From Mariprofundaceae bacterium (GTDB lineage: Bacteria > Pseudomonadota > Zetaproteobacteria > Mariprofundales > Mariprofundaceae), in assembly GCA_030950875.1 (NCBI GenBank), contig JAUZQS010000071.1:1-11907 (forward strand): 11,907 nucleotides of DNA, read 5' to 3'. Both the position numbers and the translations under genes were made by a program. This document shows positions 1 to 7,102 of this stretch, one piece after another. Each line of letters starts with the position of its first letter. Within the stretch, counting starts at the first letter, position 1. Below the pieces are notes generated by a model, which worked only from the letters and a program-made list of their open reading frames with translations, made no database searches and was not told where the DNA came from.

Positions 1-285
1 CTGATAACTGCCAAAGGGTAAATCACATACAATCCATGCTTTATCTGTGCCGCGAACAACCGCTGCGGTATGGTGAATCATATGTTCAAGGGTAACAGGA
101 ATGGTGGAATCAAAACCAAGAGAAACCATGCCTAACGAATCGCCAACAAGAATCACATCGACACCGGCTATTTCAGCCAGTGTAGCAGAGCTAGTGTCAT
201 AAGCGGTAAGCCATACACTGGTGCGCCCATTCTTTTTGTCCGCAAGCAATGTGCTTGCAGTTACTTTCTTCTTAAGTTTTGTCAT
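1..285 (-). CDS. panB: Ketopantoate hydroxymethyltransferase, N-terminal part (3' end outside window)
   Basis: This gene encodes 3-methyl-2-oxobutanoate hydroxymethyltransferase, a cytoplasmic enzyme that transfers a one-carbon unit from 5,10-methylene-tetrahydrofolate to 2-oxoisovalerate, giving ketopantoate for pantothenate and CoA synthesis. The 95 visible residues carry the family hallmarks: the LTAYD strand (26-30), [14 protein letters not shown] (40-53), the TIPVTLEHM stretch (61-69) and CDLPFGSYQ (87-95). By family knowledge D49 (in VGDS) and D88 (in CDLP) are the magnesium ligands; both are present. The ATG at 285 is preceded by an AAAGGTGA ribosome-binding site at about 287-294. It lies 55 bp downstream of prmC on the same strand and is probably the last visible gene of the hemA operon. 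Roughly two thirds of the protein lies beyond position 1. Confidence 0.95.
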   Translation of the reverse strand, partial: MTKLKKKVTASTLLADKKNGRTSVWLTAYDTSSATLAEIAGVDVILVGDSLGMVSLGFDSTIPVTLEHMIHHTAAVVRGTDKAWIVCDLPFGSYQ

Positions 286-340
286 ATCACCTTTCCGCTT
301 CAGTCTGTAAACAGTACCGTCTTTCAGGATAGGGCGAAGA

Positions 341-1186
341 CTAATCAGATATTTTGGATTGGTAAATGCCGCCGCGTAAAAGTCCTGCCAAATCATGGTA
401 GGAATGTAACATGGTCATGCTGCTTGGTGTTTCAGGTAAGCCACATAAGCCAGTTTCTAAAAGTAGGTAGCCATTTTCTTTTAAGCGTTGGGGCGCTTCG
501 TGAAGAAGTGTTCTTAATAAACGCAAACCATCGGCATCATCGGTTAGGGCATGGGCTGGTTCGTGATGTAGCTCTTGTTCCAAATCATACATTTCATCGG
601 CAGATACGTAGGGCGGATTGGAGATAATGGCATCAAAGGTTGTGGTGCTTGCATCCAAGGCTTGGTATAAATCACCTTGTTTAAATTGTATGCGGTTCTC
701 GACATGGTGTTTTTTTGCATTGTGTTGGGCAATATTCAATGATTTCTCAGAAATATCGGTCGCGATGACAGTTGAATTAGGGTATTCAAGGGCAATGGTG
801 ATGGCGATGCAGCCAGAGCCAGTACCAATATCGGCAAAGTGATAGGGCGCTTGTTTATCGGGATAGAGCTTGAGTAACGCTTCGATTAAATGTTCGGTTT
901 CAGGGCGTGGAATCAATACATCAGGAGAGACGTTGAACAGCCGTGACCAGAATTCTTTTTCGCCCGTGATATATGCGATAGGGATACGTTTGCAACGCTC
1001 GCTAATAGTCTTCTCAAAGGCGTGTTGAATATCATTTGGTAGCTCATCATGGGCTTTGATAATCAGTTGTGTGCGTGTCATCCCCCATACATGCATGAGC
1101 AATAACTCGGCATCCAACCTTGGATTTTCACAGCCTACAGCTTGGAGTCGCCTGATGGCATCACGTAAGTCCTGTTGTGCGGACAT
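341..1186 (-). CDS. prmC: Peptide chain release factor N5-glutamine methyltransferase
   Basis: PrmC (HemK) uses S-adenosylmethionine to methylate the glutamine of the GGQ motif in release factors RF1 and RF2, which raises termination efficiency. The 281 residues show the small N-terminal helical domain (about 1-80), the IPRPETE segment (92-98), the SAM-binding loop DIGTGSG (119-125) and the catalytic NPPY motif (190-193) that holds the substrate glutamine. Length is normal for the family. The ATG overlaps the prfA stop codon by one base (TAATG on the minus strand), so translation is probably coupled to that of its own substrate. The stretch between the LLLETG strand and the terminal DLAG motif seems a few residues shorter than in typical homologues, with no sign of a frameshift. 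The stop is TAG. Confidence 0.96.
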   Translation of the reverse strand: MSAQQDLRDAIRRLQAVGCENPRLDAELLLMHVWGMTRTQLIIKAHDELPNDIQHAFEKTISERCKRIPIAYITGEKEFWSRLFNVSPDVLIPRPETEHLIEALLKLYPDKQAPYHFADIGTGSGCIAITIALEYPNSTVIATDISEKSLNIAQHNAKKHHVENRIQFKQGDLYQALDASTTTFDAIISNPPYVSADEMYDLEQELHHEPAHALTDDADGLRLLRTLLHEAPQRLKENGYLLLETGLCGLPETPSSMTMLHSYHDLAGLLRGGIYQSKISD

Positions 1187-2259
1187 TACCCTTGTTGTGC
1201 CGTGAGTAGTTCGGCTTGATGATGGGCTTGCAATGCTTGAATAAGTTCATTCATTTCACCGCCAAGAATTTGATCTAATTTGTACAGGGTTAAGTTGATG
1301 CGGTGATCGGTGATGCGGCCTTGAGGGTAATTATAGGTACGGATACGTTCTGAACGATCGCCAGACCCGACCCGATCTGTACGCACTTCGGCTCGTTCGG
1401 CATGCGCTGCTTGCTGCTCTTTATCAAGAATTCGAGCTTGCAATACCTTCATGGCTTGGGCTTTATTTTTATGTTGGCTGGCTTGATCCTGACAAATAAC
1501 CACCGTACCTGTTGGTAGATGGGTTAAACGTACAGCCGATTCTGTTTTATTGACATGCTGACCGCCAGCACCCGATGCGCGGTACACATCAATGCGCAAG
1601 TCTTCGGTGCGGATATTGATATCCACTTCTTTTGCTTCGGGTAAAACTGCAACTGTACAGGCTGATGTGTGAATGCGACCCGCAGATTCGGTACTGGGAA
1701 CACGTTGTACGCGATGGGTACCCGATTCAAATTTAAATGTAGAAAATACGCCTTTACCTGTAATTTGAGCTACAACTTCTTTGTAACCACCAATGCCTGT
1801 GCCATTACTGGATAAAATCTCAATCTTAAACCCTTTGATTTCAGCATAACGGCTATACATACGAAATAAATCGGCAGCAAATAAAGCTGCCTCATCACCG
1901 CCCGTGCCAGCCCGTACTTCCAAAATGATATTGCGATGATCATTCGGATCTTTGGGTAAAAGCAAAAGCGTCAGCTCTTCATTGCAAGCTACCATAGCTT
2001 TTTTTAGGTCTAATATTTCTTCTTGCGCAATGCCTTTAAGTTCCGCATCGCAATCGGCATCTGCCATCAATTCTTGGTTATCTTTAAGCTGTTGTTCTAA
2101 TTTGACATAATGCGCGGCTTTTTCTGCAAGGGGCTCAATATCTGAAAATTCTTTGGATATTTTAGTATAGCGTTTGGGGTCAGATGTAACTTCGGGGTCA
2201 GCAAGCATGACTGTAAGATCTTCATACTTATGTAAAATATCATCCAGACGTGTGTTCAT
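1186..2259 (-). CDS. prfA: Peptide chain release factor 1
   Basis: RF1 recognises UAA and UAG stop codons in the ribosomal A site and triggers hydrolysis of peptidyl-tRNA. The codon-recognition tripeptide has the RF1 form P-x-T (PST, 188-190, within [10 protein letters not shown]), not the SPF of RF2, and the catalytic GGQ lies at 232-234 followed by HVNKTES. The chosen ATG at 2259 gives 357 residues beginning [14 protein letters not shown], which matches the usual RF1 start, and an AGGGAG ribosome-binding site sits at about 2265-2270. An in-frame ATG eight codons earlier (2283) would add an atypical extension and is less likely. The gene overlaps the end of hemA by 20 bp and runs directly into prmC. 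There is no programmed-frameshift signature of the kind found in RF2 genes. Confidence 0.96.
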   Translation of the reverse strand: MNTRLDDILHKYEDLTVMLADPEVTSDPKRYTKISKEFSDIEPLAEKAAHYVKLEQQLKDNQELMADADCDAELKGIAQEEILDLKKAMVACNEELTLLLLPKDPNDHRNIILEVRAGTGGDEAALFAADLFRMYSRYAEIKGFKIEILSSNGTGIGGYKEVVAQITGKGVFSTFKFESGTHRVQRVPSTESAGRIHTSACTVAVLPEAKEVDINIRTEDLRIDVYRASGAGGQHVNKTESAVRLTHLPTGTVVICQDQASQHKNKAQAMKVLQARILDKEQQAAHAERAEVRTDRVGSGDRSERIRTYNYPQGRITDHRINLTLYKLDQILGGEMNELIQALQAHHQAELLTAQQG

Positions 2260-3562
2260 CGGACTCCCTAGGGTGTGTGGCACTTTTTTCTACAGCTTTT
2301 ATTTCCACATTGAATAATTTCCGTGCTGCTCCCATCAGTAAGTCACCTTCCATATCTTCGGGAAGGGTTCTTAGGCTGCGCAAGCTTGGATGTAAAAAAC
2401 GTTTCATTAGTGAGCGACTAAAGCGTTCAACGGCTTCGTTTTGTTCGGGTGATAAACCCTTTAAATAGCGTTGGGCTTTAAGCAACTCATCTTGGCGAAT
2501 AGACTCGTTTTTCTGTTGGATACTACGAATAAGCGGTACGGATTCGAGTGATTTTAGCCACAATAAGAATGTTTTTTCTTCTTCCTCGAGCAAATCACGT
2601 GCTTGCGCAGATTCTTTTTCGCGATTTGCACGGTTGCCTTGAACCACTTGTTGCAAATCATCGATATCGTAAACATAGGCACCTGGAATATCAGCAATGC
2701 GTGGGTCAATATCGCGTGGTACAGCAATATCGACAAGAAACATGGGTTTACCCAAGCGTTTTTCCATGGCCTTCTGTACAATTTCAGGCAACAATACATA
2801 GGTGTTCGCGCCGGTGCTGGAAATGACAATATCTGCAGAATCCAAATAATCGGGCAATTGTTCCAGTGTGAGTGCATGACCTTCAAATTCAATGGCAAGG
2901 TTCTGGGCGCGCGTCAAGGTACGGTTAGCGACCAAAATATTATTGCAACCATTGGCGCGTAGATGACGTGCTGCCAATTCAGCCATTTCGCCAGCACCAA
3001 TAAGTAACACAGTTTTGCCTGTCAAGTCGTCAAAAATGCGTTTGGCAAGCTCAACAGCACATGATGAAATGTTAACCGATTGTTTGCCAATGCCAGTCTC
3101 ACTGCGTGCACGTTTGGCAGCTGAGAAGGTGGACTGATACAAGCGGTGTAAAATGTGTCCCGCCGTGCCAGCAGCCAAAGCCTGCTCATAGGATGCTTTG
3201 ACTTGTCCGAATATTTGAGGTTCACCCAATACTAATGAATCCAAACCAGATGCAACGGCATATAAATGGCGTACGGCATCATCGGTGGTGTACGCATAAA
3301 GGTGGGGGATAACTTGATCGATATGCATACCAGACGTGCTTGCAAACCATTCGTGAACCAGAGCAATGGCAGCATCGAGGTCATGGGTGACGACAGTCAT
3401 TTCAACACGGTTACATGTTGAAAGAAGGGCTGCTTCACGAATAGGAGCAAGTGCAACTTGAGCCTGTAAGATGGCTGTAATATCTTTTTCTTGCACGGCA
3501 AGTCGTTCGCGAAGCTCAATGGGGGCTGTTTTATGATTTAAGCCAATATGACAAATACGCAT
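2240..3562 (-). CDS. hemA: Glutamyl-tRNA reductase
   Basis: This NADPH-dependent cytoplasmic enzyme reduces glutamyl-tRNA(Glu) to glutamate-1-semialdehyde, the committed step of C5-pathway tetrapyrrole (haem) synthesis. The 440-residue protein shows the N-terminal [10 protein letters not shown] block (5-14), the catalytic cysteine C50 in LLSTCNRVE, the [17 protein letters not shown] block (106-122), the Rossmann loop [13 protein letters not shown] (189-201) with VANRT at 211-215, and a helical C-terminal dimerisation region. It is somewhat longer than the E. coli protein (about 418 residues). The ATG at 3562 begins 9 bp after the upstream gene's stop. No strong Shine-Dalgarno sequence is visible there, so translational coupling is plausible. 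The stop is TGA, inside the start of prfA. Haem feedback on enzyme stability is known elsewhere and cannot be judged here. Confidence 0.96.
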   Translation of the reverse strand: MRICHIGLNHKTAPIELRERLAVQEKDITAILQAQVALAPIREAALLSTCNRVEMTVVTHDLDAAIALVHEWFASTSGMHIDQVIPHLYAYTTDDAVRHLYAVASGLDSLVLGEPQIFGQVKASYEQALAAGTAGHILHRLYQSTFSAAKRARSETGIGKQSVNISSCAVELAKRIFDDLTGKTVLLIGAGEMAELAARHLRANGCNNILVANRTLTRAQNLAIEFEGHALTLEQLPDYLDSADIVISSTGANTYVLLPEIVQKAMEKRLGKPMFLVDIAVPRDIDPRIADIPGAYVYDIDDLQQVVQGNRANREKESAQARDLLEEEEKTFLLWLKSLESVPLIRSIQQKNESIRQDELLKAQRYLKGLSPEQNEAVERFSRSLMKRFLHPSLRSLRTLPEDMEGDLLMGAARKLFNVEIKAVEKSATHPRESDEHTSG

Positions 3563-3571
3563 ATCGCGAAT

Positions 3572-4081
3572 CTAACTTTTTGCCGCTGCCTGTCCATCTT
3601 CAGTCAGCAACATAGGGATTTGAATGGCCTGATTATTTTTTATAATCCATGCTTCGGATTCCAATACACCTTTGGTATTAAAGGAAATATTGAGATGAAT
3701 GAACGGTATGCCATCGTGTTGTTTAAAATACGACCGCAATTCTTTTTCTGTGCTTTGCATTGCGTTGATTGTTGGAGAAGCACATTGATAAACACCGGAT
3801 AAGAAGATGTGATTATCTTGCCAAGTTTGTGAAATTTCCTTAAGGCTTGTTAAAGGCGATTGTGTATGTGTGAGCTGTATTACATCTTGGGCTGTTGGTG
3901 AAGGCGAGGCTGGCCATAGTGGTGTGTGTGTTGCGTTGTCAATTTCCCCTTTTATTTGGCTGCCCAATAAACCGATAATTTTATTATTATTGGCAGATAA
4001 TGATGTTTGCCAAATAAACTGAATGGCATGACGCGCGATAGATAAAGGAGCTTGATCGGATGCTTGCATGTGGCAAAGCAT
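3572..4081 (-). CDS. Small protein, possibly a catalytically degenerate JAB/MPN (M67-like) domain
   Basis: This 169-residue protein is not confidently recognised. Its layout recalls the bacterial JAB/MPN (M67) metalloprotease fold: an N-terminal helix (SIARHAIQFIWQTSL, 14-28), an IIGLLGS strand (35-41) where the family has 'EacGLLxG', a GVYQCASP segment (97-104) where active members have 'GxxHSHP', and a C-terminal part with NTKGVLESEAWII (135-147) followed by an IQIPMLL strand, similar to the final strands of the family. If the alignment is right, the glutamate and the H-x-H and Asp zinc ligands are absent, so it would not be a protease. The start is uncertain: ATG at 4081 or 4069, neither with a clear ribosome-binding site, while the frame is open upstream to a stop at 4193-4195. 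It precedes hemA by 9 bp and is probably co-transcribed. There is no signal peptide or membrane segment. Confidence 0.6.
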   Translation of the reverse strand: MLCHMQASDQAPLSIARHAIQFIWQTSLSANNNKIIGLLGSQIKGEIDNATHTPLWPASPSPTAQDVIQLTHTQSPLTSLKEISQTWQDNHIFLSGVYQCASPTINAMQSTEKELRSYFKQHDGIPFIHLNISFNTKGVLESEAWIIKNNQAIQIPMLLTEDGQAAAKS

Positions 4082-4143
4082 AAGCAGTGTGTGAGATGGG
4101 TCAAATAGAACGACTGTAGAAAGTGAAATATACCTTTTTTTAA

Positions 4144-4503
4144 CGTGGGTTACCCCAAGATACGACCTTGAATCGCCAACCTGCGCCGCACTTTATTCAG
4201 AAGCGTGGTCGCACCCTATATGTCGTGGTCTTGGGCGCTAACCGGATAAGCACGGAATGAATTAGCCGTGATGAACCGAACCGTTTTGTTGATTCCTGCC
4301 CTTTGCGGAAAAAAGAAGTGAATTTTATAACCCAAAGGTGGGTACTTTAGAGGTGGGTGAATAAGGCCAATTTCGACAGCCTAGTCCCGTTCCTCCCCCT
4401 CCTCAATAAACTGTGCAGTGAGTTGAATGCAACGGAAACTAAGTTTTCAGGAATTGATTTGCGGATAGCTATCGACGATCAATTGCGGATTAGGACGGTT
4501 TAA
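4144..4503 (+). pseudogene. Possible degraded coding region with transposase-like C-terminal tail
   Basis: This gap between two minus-strand operons has no intact gene. Plus-strand frame 1 stays open from 4144 to a TAA at 4501-4503 except for a TGA at 4258-4260 and a TAG at 4348-4350, giving runs of 38, 29 and 50 codons without a credible start. The last run (4351-4500) looks protein-like: it contains VPFLPLLNKLCSELNATETK followed by FSGIDLRI, which resembles the 'LNATET-FPGT-LRL' ending I associate with some DDE transposases. This is pattern memory, not a search result. A short direct repeat AGGTGGGT occurs at about 4335-4342 and 4351-4358. Its frame ends exactly next to the stop of the convergent HD-GYP gene. 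It could be an insertion-sequence relic, or chance openness over another kind of element. Confidence 0.3.
4452..4484 (-). terminator. Hairpin downstream of the HD-GYP gene, weak terminator candidate
   Basis: About 20 bp after the HD-GYP stop, AATTGAT (4452-4458) pairs with ATCAATT (4478-4484), and the enclosed GATAGCTATC (4464-4473) is itself a perfect palindrome. The minus-strand transcript has no U-tract after the stem, so intrinsic termination is doubtful. It may only protect the 3' end or be coincidental. Confidence 0.25.
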
Positions 4504-6645
4504 TTATAGGTCGAGTTTGTTTTCTTCGCATGCTTTCAAGCAGGCATCCACTGCCGCTGGGTCATAAAATATTCCACGCTTGGCCTTGATTTCATCCAGT
4601 GCCACTTCAATGCCCAGTGCTGCCCGATAAGGACGATGCGAGCTTATCGCTTCCACTACATCAGCCACAGCCACTATGCGTGCCTCCAGGCATATTTCAT
4701 CCCCTTTCAGGCCTTGTGGATAACCGGAACCATCTATGCGTTCGTGATGTTGGTGCGCGATATTTGCAATCGGCCATGGAAATTTAATATTTTTAAGGAT
4801 TTCATAGCCAACTTGTGCATGCTCCTGGATCAAAGAATATTCAAGTTTGCTCAGCCTTGATGGCTTACTTAGTATTTCAGCCGGCAAATGAATCTTGCCA
4901 ATATCATGTATTGTTGCTCCCCAGAGAATTCCCGTGACTATCTTGTCATCCAACCCCATTTCACGCGCTATGATAACCGCAATATTGGCCACGCGCCGTT
5001 GGTGTCCGGCTGTATACGGATCGCGAGCTTCCACAGCCATTGCTATAGCCTGAATAGTGCCTTCTAGGCTTCGCAGCAAGGAATCATGACTTTCTTTTAG
5101 ATCATGTTGTGAATTGATTTGCTCAGTAATATCCAAAAAGGCCACAACAGAACCGGTGGTCTTGCCATTCTTTTGTATCGGATGTGACCAATATGAGGCT
5201 GGGAAACTGCTACCATCCTTACGCCACAGAACCTCATCATCCACATGTAGCTCTTTATTCTCAATAAATGCCTTAATCATACGACACTCATTCTTAGGGT
5301 AAGGAGAGCCATCCTTCCGGGTATGGTGGATTAGATCATGTATGTCATTTCCTACCAGTTCGGAGCTGTCATCATATCCAAGCATGGCAACACAGGCGGT
5401 ATTGACCATGGTGCACAGACCATCTGTATCCATACCGTAGATGGCCTCCGTCGTGGAGTCCAATATCAACCTGGTCTGTTCTTCACTATCACGAATGACT
5501 TGCTCTGCGTGTTTGCGCTCAGTGATGTCTCTCAAAATTCCTGCAGCATACCAATGATTATCGCGTTTTATTGCCGAGAGAGAAAGCTCGACTGGAAACG
5601 CTTTACCACTTTTATGCACCGCACTCACTTCAATAGTTTTTCCAATATAAGGGCCTTGGCCAGTTTTACTGAATGAAGTAAGGCCGTCTAGGTGAAGTTT
5701 GCAGTAAGACTCAGGTATAATGAGTTGATCAAGTTTCTTGCCAAGTGCATCTTCACTAGAAAAACCTGTCATTTTTTCAGAGGTCAGATTCCAGAAGACC
5801 ACTATTCCGTCACTATCAATCATAATAATTGAATCTTGCACTGCTTCGGTGACACTTCTGAATTTTTCTTCACTATCCTTAATGGCTTGCTTGGCCCGTG
5901 CTTGCTTAGTGATGTCCCTCCCATTTACAACAAAACCAGAAATATTATGGTTAGCATCAGTATATGGATAATAATGAACATCCAAATATACGTCTTCTTG
6001 TGATGGGAAATTAAACCACTCTTGATAATTGACTTTTTCCCCAGCTAGACAACGAACAGCATTGGGCTTTATTACATTCTTAAATAATTTTTCTCCCATG
6101 ACATCTTGCGCAGACTTTCCAATCACCTCATCAGCTCTTTTATTCACCGCATCCAGATATGCTTTGTTGGCAGTATGGTAAATAAAATCCCTGTCCAGTA
6201 ACGCCATTATATCGCCAGAAGTCGAAACAATACATTGAGCCATACGGAGCTCTTCTTTTGCCTGCTCACGAATTCGCTCTTTTCTTTTCTTTTCAATAGC
6301 ATTGATAACTGCTGGGCCCAAGCGTTTGATATGTTCTTTGATCACATAATCATCAGCACCGGCTTTCATACATTCAACAGCAATTTCTTCATTCACTGAT
6401 CCAGTTAATATAACAAACGGTATCTGTGAACATTTAACCTCTCTGATCTTCAGCGCTGATAAACCATTGAAATTTGGCATCATATAATCTGATATGATTA
6501 AGTCTGGTTTATATGACTTCAGAGCTTGAAGAAAGTCATCTTCAGTATCTACAACCTTGACTATGAAGTCTTTCAGAACTGATTGCAGCTCCCTTTTAGC
6601 AAGTTCTGCGTCTGTAGGGATATCTTCTAGAATAAGTACATGCAT
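4504..6645 (-). CDS. Response regulator REC-PAS-PAS-PAS-HD-GYP, c-di-GMP phosphodiesterase
   Basis: This is a predicted cytoplasmic two-component output protein that hydrolyses cyclic di-GMP. The REC domain (about 1-118) has the acidic pair E7/D8, phospho-acceptor D53 (in DLIISDYMMPNFNG), T81 and K103. Three PAS domains follow (about 134-247, 258-376 and 386-508), each ending in a D-I-T motif. The HD-GYP domain (about 526-713) is complete: H548, HD at 580-581 with K584 (HDIGKIHLP), H609, HQHHE (631-635) and DGSGYPQG with GYP at 641-643. The start is placed at ATG 6645 because GGAGG (6651-6655) lies 5 bp upstream and the protein then begins directly with the REC strand MHVLILED; an ATG at 6684 would add 13 unexplained residues. 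This gives 713 residues. It is the last gene of the sensory operon, 16 bp after the single-domain regulator. The PAS ligands cannot be read from the sequence; no haem or flavin motif was identified. Confidence 0.93.
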   Translation of the reverse strand: MHVLILEDIPTDAELAKRELQSVLKDFIVKVVDTEDDFLQALKSYKPDLIISDYMMPNFNGLSALKIREVKCSQIPFVILTGSVNEEIAVECMKAGADDYVIKEHIKRLGPAVINAIEKKRKERIREQAKEELRMAQCIVSTSGDIMALLDRDFIYHTANKAYLDAVNKRADEVIGKSAQDVMGEKLFKNVIKPNAVRCLAGEKVNYQEWFNFPSQEDVYLDVHYYPYTDANHNISGFVVNGRDITKQARAKQAIKDSEEKFRSVTEAVQDSIIMIDSDGIVVFWNLTSEKMTGFSSEDALGKKLDQLIIPESYCKLHLDGLTSFSKTGQGPYIGKTIEVSAVHKSGKAFPVELSLSAIKRDNHWYAAGILRDITERKHAEQVIRDSEEQTRLILDSTTEAIYGMDTDGLCTMVNTACVAMLGYDDSSELVGNDIHDLIHHTRKDGSPYPKNECRMIKAFIENKELHVDDEVLWRKDGSSFPASYWSHPIQKNGKTTGSVVAFLDITEQINSQHDLKESHDSLLRSLEGTIQAIAMAVEARDPYTAGHQRRVANIAVIIAREMGLDDKIVTGILWGATIHDIGKIHLPAEILSKPSRLSKLEYSLIQEHAQVGYEILKNIKFPWPIANIAHQHHERIDGSGYPQGLKGDEICLEARIVAVADVVEAISSHRPYRAALGIEVALDEIKAKRGIFYDPAAVDACLKACEENKLDL

Positions 6646-6661
6646 GCGATCCTCCATAACG

Positions 6662-7102
6662 TTATCTATGGTCTTCGTTGACAACCAACCAATACAACCC
6701 TAATTGAGAAATCGCGGTTGAAAATTGGTCGAAATCAACTGGTTTGACAACATAGCTGTTGGCGCCCAGTTCGTAGGCATGCTTGATGTCTGGGTCCTCT
6801 CTGGAAGAAGTCACAATGACTACTGGGATACTCTTGGTTTTATTATTTGATTTTAGTTGTTCTAATACTTCCAGACCATGCACCTTGGGAAGTTTGAGAT
6901 CTAGAAAAATAACCTTGGGCAATATCAGTGGATTTCTTTCAGAATATTTACCTGTGCAAAAAATATAATCCAACGCCAGTTCACCATCTTCGAGTACAAC
7001 CAGACTATTCGCCAGCCGGTGTTTTTTAAAAGATCGAATCATTAGCTCTGCATCATTTGGACTATCTTCCACAATTAAAATTTCATAATCGTCACTATCC
7101 AT
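6662..7102 (-). CDS. Single-domain response regulator (Rcp1/CheY-like receiver)
   Basis: This 146-residue protein is a lone receiver domain with no output domain, so it acts by protein interaction or as a phosphate relay. Visible receiver residues are the acidic pair E12/D13 (ILIVEDSPND), phospho-acceptor D68 (VIFLDLKLPKVHG), T98 (VIVTSS) and K120 (YVVKPVD). The longer loop GKYSERNPLILPK before the phosphorylation strand is typical of the Rcp1-like group that partners phytochrome-type and similar kinases. Its ATG at 7102 overlaps the kinase stop by 8 bp, with GGAGAG about 8 bp upstream inside the kinase gene. It is thus likely to be translated together with the kinase and to be its direct partner. 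Competition or relay with the downstream REC-HD-GYP protein is inferred only from the gene order. Confidence 0.93.
   Translation of the reverse strand: MDSDDYEILIVEDSPNDAELMIRSFKKHRLANSLVVLEDGELALDYIFCTGKYSERNPLILPKVIFLDLKLPKVHGLEVLEQLKSNNKTKSIPVVIVTSSREDPDIKHAYELGANSYVVKPVDFDQFSTAISQLGLYWLVVNEDHR

Noticed and set aside
2260..2283. Longer start of release factor 1 at ATG 2283.
   Set aside because: The AGGGAG site and the family's usual N-terminus both support ATG 2259.
2554..2962. Overlapping open frames on both strands inside hemA.
   Set aside because: They lie wholly within the well-conserved glutamyl-tRNA reductase reading frame and have low-complexity, unfamiliar products.
4141..4160. 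TGGGTTACCCCA hairpin with a neighbouring T-run as a terminator.
   Set aside because: On the plus strand the T-run comes before the stem, and on the minus strand the run is A, so neither orientation makes an intrinsic terminator.
4141..4440. A structured RNA (6S, tmRNA, RNase P RNA) or riboswitch in the gap between operons.
   Set aside because: No conserved core of these RNAs and no clear nested helices could be found; a degraded coding frame explains the openness better, though a new RNA is not excluded.
6646..6684. Longer start of the HD-GYP protein at ATG 6684.
   Set aside because: The GGAGG at 6651-6655 is ideally placed for ATG 6645, and the extra 13 residues precede the normal first strand of the receiver domain.
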